A DNA stretch of 9,351 nucleotides from Rhodospirillales bacterium. Its GTDB lineage: Bacteria; Pseudomonadota; Alphaproteobacteria; Rhodospirillales; Casp-alpha2. Where the stretch lies: contig JACPJY010000352.1 of NCBI GenBank assembly GCA_016187325.1, positions 1 to 9,351 on the forward strand, given 5' to 3'. A program made the position numbers and the translations under genes. The notes under the pieces were generated by a model. It did no database searches and was not told the DNA's origin. It saw nothing but the letters and a program-made list of their open reading frames with translations. Of this stretch, positions 6,490 to 9,351 are shown piece after piece (the stretch's first letter is position 1; each line of letters starts with the position of its first letter).

Positions 6490-7353
6490 CTACAGCCCGA
6501 AGCGGTTCCAGATCAGTCGTTCCTCGACGGCGGCGATGGCGGCCTCGGCCCACTCGCCGGGCGCCGGTCGGGTGCCGAGCGCGCCGGAAAGGCCGAACCG
6601 CCGCCACAGCGGCGCCGCCGGCGTGACGCGCCGCAGCTTCACCCGTTCGCCGAACTTGCCGCGCATGACGCCCCTGAGATCCCCGAGGCCGTCGATCAGG
6701 CCCATGTCGAGCGCGCGCTTGCCGGTCCAGAAGGCGCCGCTGAACAGCTCCTTACGTCTAGCCTTCAGGCGCGCGCCGCGGCGCTCCAACACCATCGCCT
6801 TGAAGCTCTCGTGGATGTCGCCCTGCAGGCTTTCCAGGTGCCTGACGTCGGACGCCTTTTCAGGCCGGAACGGGTCCAGCATCGCCTTCCTGTCGCCGGC
6901 GGTGTGCAGCCGGCGCTCGATGCCGAGGCGCTTGATCGCCTGGGTGAACCCGAAGCCGCCGGAGACGACGCCGATCGAACCGATCACCGAGCTGGCGTCG
7001 GCGTATATCTCGTCCGCAGCCAGGGCCAGCCAGTAGCCCCCCGATGCCGCCACGTCCTCGGCGAAGGCGTAGACGGGGACGTCGTTCTCGGAGGCCAGGT
7101 CGCGGATGCGTTTGGCGATCAGGGCGGATTGCACCGCCGAGCCGCCCGGCGAGTTGACGGCCAGGGCAACCGCCTTGAGGCGGCGGAACTTGAATGCCCG
7201 CTCGATGACCTCGGCGAGGCCGGCGAGCGTCAGCCCGCGGCGGATCGGTCCCAGTTGGCCGACGATGCCGGCAAGCGGAATCACCGCCACCACCGGCGGC
7301 GGATCGCGGAAATACTCGAGCGTGACGATTTTTCCCAGGTCTTCCAGTTTCAT
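6490..7353 (-). CDS. sppA: S49 family peptidase (SppA/protease IV type, short form)
   Basis: A serine protease of the ClpP/crotonase fold (S49 family), related to signal peptide peptidase A, which degrades cleaved signal peptides and membrane-protein fragments. It has 287 residues, the short single-domain form. Landmarks: VVAVIPLAGIVG at 21-32, VALAVNSPGGSAVQSALIAK at 62-81, the nucleophile Ser104 in EDVAASGGYWLALAADEIYA (99-118), IGSIGVVSGGFGF at 124-136, and the general-base Lys156 in GDRKAMLDPF. Ser104 and Lys156 are 52 apart, the same spacing as the Ser147/Lys199 dyad of Bacillus subtilis SppA. GAFWTGKRALDMGLIDGLGD (206-225) and the ending LIWNRFGL are also typical. No signal peptide or membrane helix is visible at the N-terminus, so it may be cytoplasmic or peripheral. 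The ATG has a strong GGGAGG 5 bases upstream. A promoter-like sequence and palindrome lie just upstream; it faces the DUF2207 gene tail to tail. Confidence 0.95.
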   Translation of the reverse strand: MKLEDLGKIVTLEYFRDPPPVVAVIPLAGIVGQLGPIRRGLTLAGLAEVIERAFKFRRLKAVALAVNSPGGSAVQSALIAKRIRDLASENDVPVYAFAEDVAASGGYWLALAADEIYADASSVIGSIGVVSGGFGFTQAIKRLGIERRLHTAGDRKAMLDPFRPEKASDVRHLESLQGDIHESFKAMVLERRGARLKARRKELFSGAFWTGKRALDMGLIDGLGDLRGVMRGKFGERVKLRRVTPAAPLWRRFGLSGALGTRPAPGEWAEAAIAAVEERLIWNRFGL

Positions 7354-7403
7354 CGCATCCTCCCGGCGTCCCGGAGCGACGGCCCGCGTGAATTCCCGGG
7401 CGA

Positions 7404-7432
7404 ATCATAGACAACGGCGCGGACGACGGCAA
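7404..7432 (-). promoter_or_regulatory. Candidate sigma-70 promoter for the S49 peptidase gene
   Basis: On the minus strand, TTGCCG (7432-7427) is separated by exactly 17 bases from TATGAT (7409-7404). Both boxes are good matches to the housekeeping consensus (TTGACA and TATAAT). The predicted start is near 7397, giving a leader of about 44 bases. This suggests the peptidase is transcribed independently of the methyltransferase upstream. The -35 box is partly covered by the inverted repeat at 7430-7460. Confidence 0.6.
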
Positions 7433-7460
7433 ACCGCGACACGGATTGTGTCTCGGTTTG
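7430..7460. repeat. 31-bp inverted repeat over the -35 region of the peptidase promoter (operator-like)
   Basis: The arms CAAACCGCGACAC (7430-7442) and GTGTCTCGGTTTG (7448-7460) are reverse complements at 12 of 13 positions, around a 5-base centre GGATT. The centre lies about 48 bases upstream of the predicted transcription start, and one end overlaps the -35 hexamer. This geometry fits binding of a dimeric regulator, either a repressor or an activator at the -35 edge. Neither strand shows a U-run after the stem, which argues against an intrinsic terminator. Confidence 0.6.
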
Positions 7461-7530
7461 GCCTCTCTCCTTCAAGATATCCGGCCACCTTCATCCGGAG
7501 ACTTCTGTGCGGATCGCAGTTTGCTCTCCA

Positions 7531-7628
7531 TCGTCATTCCGGCCGGAGCGAAGCGGAGAGCCGGAATCCAGATACAACAGAAACTAGCTGGATTCCGGGT
7601 TGCCGCTGCGCGGCCCCCGGAATGACGA
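7531..7628. repeat. 98-bp nested palindromic intergenic repeat (REP/mini-element type)
   Basis: The outer ends TCGTCATTCCGG (7531-7542) and CCGGAATGACGA (7617-7628) are perfect 12-bp inverted repeats. Inside them, CCGGAATCCAG (7561-7571) and CTGGATTCCGG (7588-7598) form a perfect 11-bp pair around a 16-base loop. Each half can also fold on itself: ATTCCGG (7536-7542) pairs with CCGGAAT (7561-7567), and the right half holds GCCGC-TGC-GCGGC (7602-7614). The GTCATTCCGG...CCGGAATCCAG...CTGGATTCCGG...CCGGAATGAC pattern is the familiar dispersed repeat seen in many copies in alphaproteobacterial genomes. It encodes no transposase. It may act as a hairpin protecting or ending the methyltransferase transcript. 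Confidence 0.85.
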
Positions 7629-7694
7629 CCAAGAGTTCGTGTAGAGGCCTCCGAGATGAAGCCAGACCGAGAGGATGCACTATCAGGGTTTCGA

Positions 7695-8447
7695 TTACAG
7701 CTTCAGCGCCCGCGCGCCGCGCAGCACCGCCTCGGCCTCGGCGGTGTAGCCGCTGTCCGCTCGGTGCAGCACCAGCCCGGCGGCTGTCCGCGTTGCGCCG
7801 GTGGCGCCCTTGGTCGCCTGCACGATCACCCGCTTGGCGCCCTGCCCTTGCCGCTTCGGCCACAACGGGAACACCACCGCGTCGCCGGCACCGTCGGCGA
7901 TGCCCGCCGTCACCTCGCCCCGGCGGTCGAAGCGGTGGATGACGGTGACGGTGCCGCCGGGACGAACCATGGCGAGGGCGAACGCGAGCCAGTCGGCGAG
8001 CGTCGCCCGGCCCTCGACGGTGGCGGCGCGCTTGCCCGCCTCGGCGGGCGTGTTGCCGCCCCCGGCCGGCGTATAGGGCGGGTTGGCCATGACGTGATCG
8101 AAGCCCGCCGGCCGCAGCGCCGATGGCGGCGACAGAAGATCGCCGGCGACGAATTCGACGCGGTCGGCGAGGCGGCTCGCCGCGGCGCTTCGTTCGGCGA
8201 GGCGGATCATGGCGCGGTCGGCGTCGAGGCCGACGACGCGGGCGCCGGCGACGCGGGCGGCCAGCGCCAGCGCCGCGGCGCCGCTGCCGCTGCCGACGTC
8301 GAGCACCCTGTCGCCGGACTTCGCCGGCACCGCGGCGGCCAGCAGCACCGGGTCGATGGCGGCGCGGTAGCCTTGCCGCGGCTGCAGCAGCGTCACCCGT
8401 CCGCCGAGCAGGCTGTCCCTGCTGATGCTGGAGTCGGCCTCAGGCAA
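7695..8447 (-). CDS. trmN6: TrmN6-like SAM-dependent methyltransferase (probable tRNA1Val adenine-N6 methyltransferase)
   Basis: A Rossmann-fold methyltransferase resembling E. coli TrmN6 (YfiC), which methylates A37 of tRNA-Val. Length is 250 residues. Landmarks: LLGGRVTLLQPRQGYRAAID at 13-32, the SAM-binding motif I VLDVGSGSGAAALALAARV at 48-66, the acidic end of strand 2 at GLDAD (73-77), GDLL at 102-105, and the catalytic NPPY at 122-125 typical of enzymes modifying exocyclic amino groups of bases. The tail has RPGGTVTVIHRFDR (162-175), PLWPK, GAKRVIVQATKGA and a C-terminal GYTAEAEAVLR. The start at 8447 is a TTG; it overlaps the end of the DUF2007 gene by 8 bp. The next possible start, GTG at residue 18, would lose conserved sequence. 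Family assignment is firm. The exact target is inferred, since alphaproteobacterial members are only distant relatives of the characterised enzyme. Confidence 0.88.
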   Translation of the reverse strand: MPEADSSISRDSLLGGRVTLLQPRQGYRAAIDPVLLAAAVPAKSGDRVLDVGSGSGAAALALAARVAGARVVGLDADRAMIRLAERSAAASRLADRVEFVAGDLLSPPSALRPAGFDHVMANPPYTPAGGGNTPAEAGKRAATVEGRATLADWLAFALAMVRPGGTVTVIHRFDRRGEVTAGIADGAGDAVVFPLWPKRQGQGAKRVIVQATKGATGATRTAAGLVLHRADSGYTAEAEAVLRGARALKL

Positions 8448-8667
8448 CGTCGCCGCCGGTCTGGATCGCCTCCGCCTCGGCGAGCAGTGCGCGGGCGCGG
8501 AACAGATCGCGGCGGTCGACCATCACCCGGCGCTGGATCGCCGAGATGCTGCCCTCGACGACGCTGGCGTGGGTATCGAGCACCACTGCCGCGATGTCCT
8601 CGTCGGCCAGCCGCGCCGTCAGCCACGACAGCAGCACCGGGTCGTTGGTGCGCGTCAATTCCTCCAT
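8440..8667 (-). CDS. DUF2007 family small protein
   Basis: This 75-residue protein matches the DUF2007 family, often described as a putative signal-transducing protein with a compact alpha/beta fold; no defined reaction is known. The pattern is recognisable: an N-terminal MEELTRTNDPVLLSWLTARL, the helix-strand element ADEDIAAVVLDTHASV, then IQRRVMVDRRDLFRARALLAEA, where the family ends with a conserved strand and helix (about 45-64). There is no signal peptide, membrane helix or cysteine, so it is cytoplasmic. The ATG has a GGGAAGG-like site upstream (8674-8680 on the minus strand). Its end overlaps the start of the methyltransferase gene by 8 bp, so the two form a translationally coupled pair. 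It is divergent from the polyprenyl synthase gene. Confidence 0.85.
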   Translation of the reverse strand: MEELTRTNDPVLLSWLTARLADEDIAAVVLDTHASVVEGSISAIQRRVMVDRRDLFRARALLAEAEAIQTGGDVA

Positions 8668-8731
8668 CGCCGCCTTCCCTGCCCGTTCATAGTTCGCCCG
8701 TTATTGATGGTTTCCGCGGACCTGCCGGGGC

Positions 8732-8760
8732 TTGACCCCCCGTGGTCGCGCTACCTATGC
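8732..8760 (+). promoter_or_regulatory. Sigma-70-like promoter for the polyprenyl diphosphate synthase gene
   Basis: TTGACC (8732-8737), then 17 bases, then CTATGC (8755-8760); an 18-base reading gives TATGCT. This is the common form of alphaproteobacterial housekeeping promoters. Transcription would start near 8767, so an in-frame ATG at 8707 lies upstream of the transcript. That supports the TTG start at 8806. Confidence 0.65.
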
Positions 8761-8771
8761 TCGACCGAGGC

Positions 8772-8787
8772 GCTTGATGCGTCAAGC
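8772..8787 (+). repeat. Short palindrome in the 5' leader of the polyprenyl synthase gene
   Basis: GCTTGA and TCAAGC are perfect 6-bp inverted arms around TGCG. It falls between the predicted transcription start (about 8767) and the ribosome-binding site at 8793. It could be a 5'-end hairpin in the mRNA or an operator just downstream of the promoter. Short enough to be chance. Confidence 0.35.
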
Positions 8788-8792
8788 AACCT

Positions 8793-8798
8793 GGGAGG
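8793..8798 (+). promoter_or_regulatory. Ribosome-binding site supporting the TTG start of the polyprenyl synthase gene
   Basis: GGGAGG lies 7 bases before the TTG at 8806. No in-frame ATG exists nearer than 8707, and the protein from the TTG (MGIVVSLEGGRGRRPSL) looks like the usual start of alphaproteobacterial homologues. Confidence 0.7.
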
Positions 8799-8805
8799 AT
8801 TCGCC

Positions 8806-9351
8806 TTGGGTATTGTCGTCAGCCTGGAAGGCGGCCGCGGCCGCAGACCTTCACTCGACGCCTTGAGCGAGCTGGTCGCCGGCGACATCAAGTCGGTCAA
8901 CGAGTTGATCGTCCAGCGCATGGACAGCCCGGTGAAGATGATCCCGCAACTGGCCGGGCACATCATCGCCGCCGGCGGCAAGCGGCTCCGGCCGATGCTG
9001 ACGCTCGCCTCGGCTCGCATGTGCGGATATGCCGGCGCCCGCCACATCGCGCTGGCGGCGTGCGTCGAGTTCATCCACACGGCGACGCTGCTGCACGACG
9101 ACGTCGTCGACGCCAGCGAGCTCCGGCGTGGTCTGGCGTCCGCCAACACGGTGTGGGGCAACAAGGCGAGCGTGCTGGTCGGCGACTTCTTGTTCAGCCG
9201 CTCGTTCGAGCTGATGGTCGAGGACGGCTCGCTCGACGTGCTGCGCATCCTGTCGCATGCCTCCTCGGTGATCGCCGAGGGCGAGGTGATGCAGTTGGTC
9301 ACCACCAACGACACCGAGACCGGCGAGACCGCCTACCTGGACGTCATCCGC
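8806..9351 (+). CDS. ispB: Polyprenyl diphosphate synthase (ubiquinone side chain), N-terminal part
   Basis: A trans-prenyltransferase that extends farnesyl diphosphate with isopentenyl diphosphate to make the octa- or decaprenyl tail of ubiquinone. The first 182 codons are present; the gene runs off the right edge. Landmarks: MDSPVKMIPQLAGHIIAAGG (39-58), GGKRLRPMLTLASARM (57-72) with the substrate-binding GKR, ACVEFIHTATLLHDD (85-99), and the first aspartate-rich motif DDVVD at 98-102 followed by ASELRRGLASANTVWGNKAS. LVGDFLFSRSFELM (124-137) and SSVIAEGEVMQL (153-164) follow. The second Asp-rich motif, expected nearer the C-terminus, lies outside the window. Chain length cannot be read from the sequence; alphaproteobacteria commonly make ubiquinone-10. 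The TTG start is chosen from its ribosome-binding site, upstream promoter and family N-terminus. It is divergent from the DUF2007 gene. Confidence 0.94.
   Translation, partial: MGIVVSLEGGRGRRPSLDALSELVAGDIKSVNELIVQRMDSPVKMIPQLAGHIIAAGGKRLRPMLTLASARMCGYAGARHIALAACVEFIHTATLLHDDVVDASELRRGLASANTVWGNKASVLVGDFLFSRSFELMVEDGSLDVLRILSHASSVIAEGEVMQLVTTNDTETGETAYLDVIR

Larger units (their letters stand above)
7354..7694. other. Gene-free stretch between the methyltransferase and S49 peptidase genes
   Basis: This 341-bp gap contains no credible coding sequence on either strand. Reading toward the peptidase gene on the minus strand, it holds a 98-bp palindromic repeat (7531-7628) beginning 67 bp after the methyltransferase stop, about 70 bp with no recognised signal (7461-7530), an inverted repeat (7430-7460), a sigma-70-like promoter (7404-7432), a short leader of roughly 45 bases, and the GGGAGG ribosome-binding site (7359-7364). 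The 67 bp next to the methyltransferase stop (7629-7694) show nothing recognisable. Confidence 0.7.

Noticed and set aside
6457..7410. 317-codon open frame on the plus strand opposite the S49 peptidase
   Set aside because: The minus strand encodes a complete peptidase with its catalytic Ser/Lys pair; the plus-strand product is a compositional shadow.
1..9351. CRISPR array, tRNA, rRNA, transposase, toxin-antitoxin pair or phage genes
   Set aside because: No regularly spaced repeats, RNA-gene signatures or matching protein motifs were seen. The only repeat element is the non-coding palindrome at 7531-7628.

Overview
This window looks like chromosomal DNA from a GC-rich alphaproteobacterium, perhaps of the Rhodospirillales type. 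The GlyQ/GlyS/PPDK, TrmN6-like, S49 peptidase and polyprenyl synthetase sequences all resemble alphaproteobacterial versions. The lineage is inferred from remembered family sequences, not from a search.

Layout. Left (1-3487, minus strand): a glycyl-tRNA synthetase operon, glyQ then glyS then ppdK. The genes are almost contiguous: 3 bp between glyQ and glyS, and an ATGA overlap between glyS and ppdK. PPDK runs off the left edge. Next (3596-3850, minus) is a small membrane-anchored protein with four cysteines. Centre (3982-6485, plus): a two-gene LemA-DUF2207 membrane cassette joined by a GTGA overlap. It converges on an S49 (SppA-type) peptidase gene (6490-7353, minus) with 4 bp between the stop codons. 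Region 7354-7694 has no gene; it holds a likely peptidase promoter, a palindrome over that promoter's -35 box, and a 98-bp nested palindromic repeat of REP-like type. Right (7695-8667, minus): a TrmN6-like methyltransferase and a DUF2007 protein with overlapping ends. They are divergent from a polyprenyl diphosphate synthase (plus) that runs off the right edge.

Functions. Most of the window is housekeeping: charging of tRNA-Gly, pyruvate/PEP interconversion, a probable tRNA modification, and the side chain of ubiquinone. From memory, the run ispB / DUF2007 / methyltransferase / S49 peptidase / glyQ / glyS / ppdK is common in alphaproteobacteria. The LemA-DUF2207 pair on the opposite strand then looks like an insertion into it.

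I do not see an undescribed defence, mobile or biosynthetic system. The most unusual signals are two AT-rich patches inside glyS (about 43-45% GC by hand count against about 68-72% in nearby stretches), a strongly basic N-terminal extension on PPDK, and the palindrome over the peptidase promoter. Three genes start at non-ATG codons: DUF2207 at GTG, the methyltransferase and the polyprenyl synthase at TTG.
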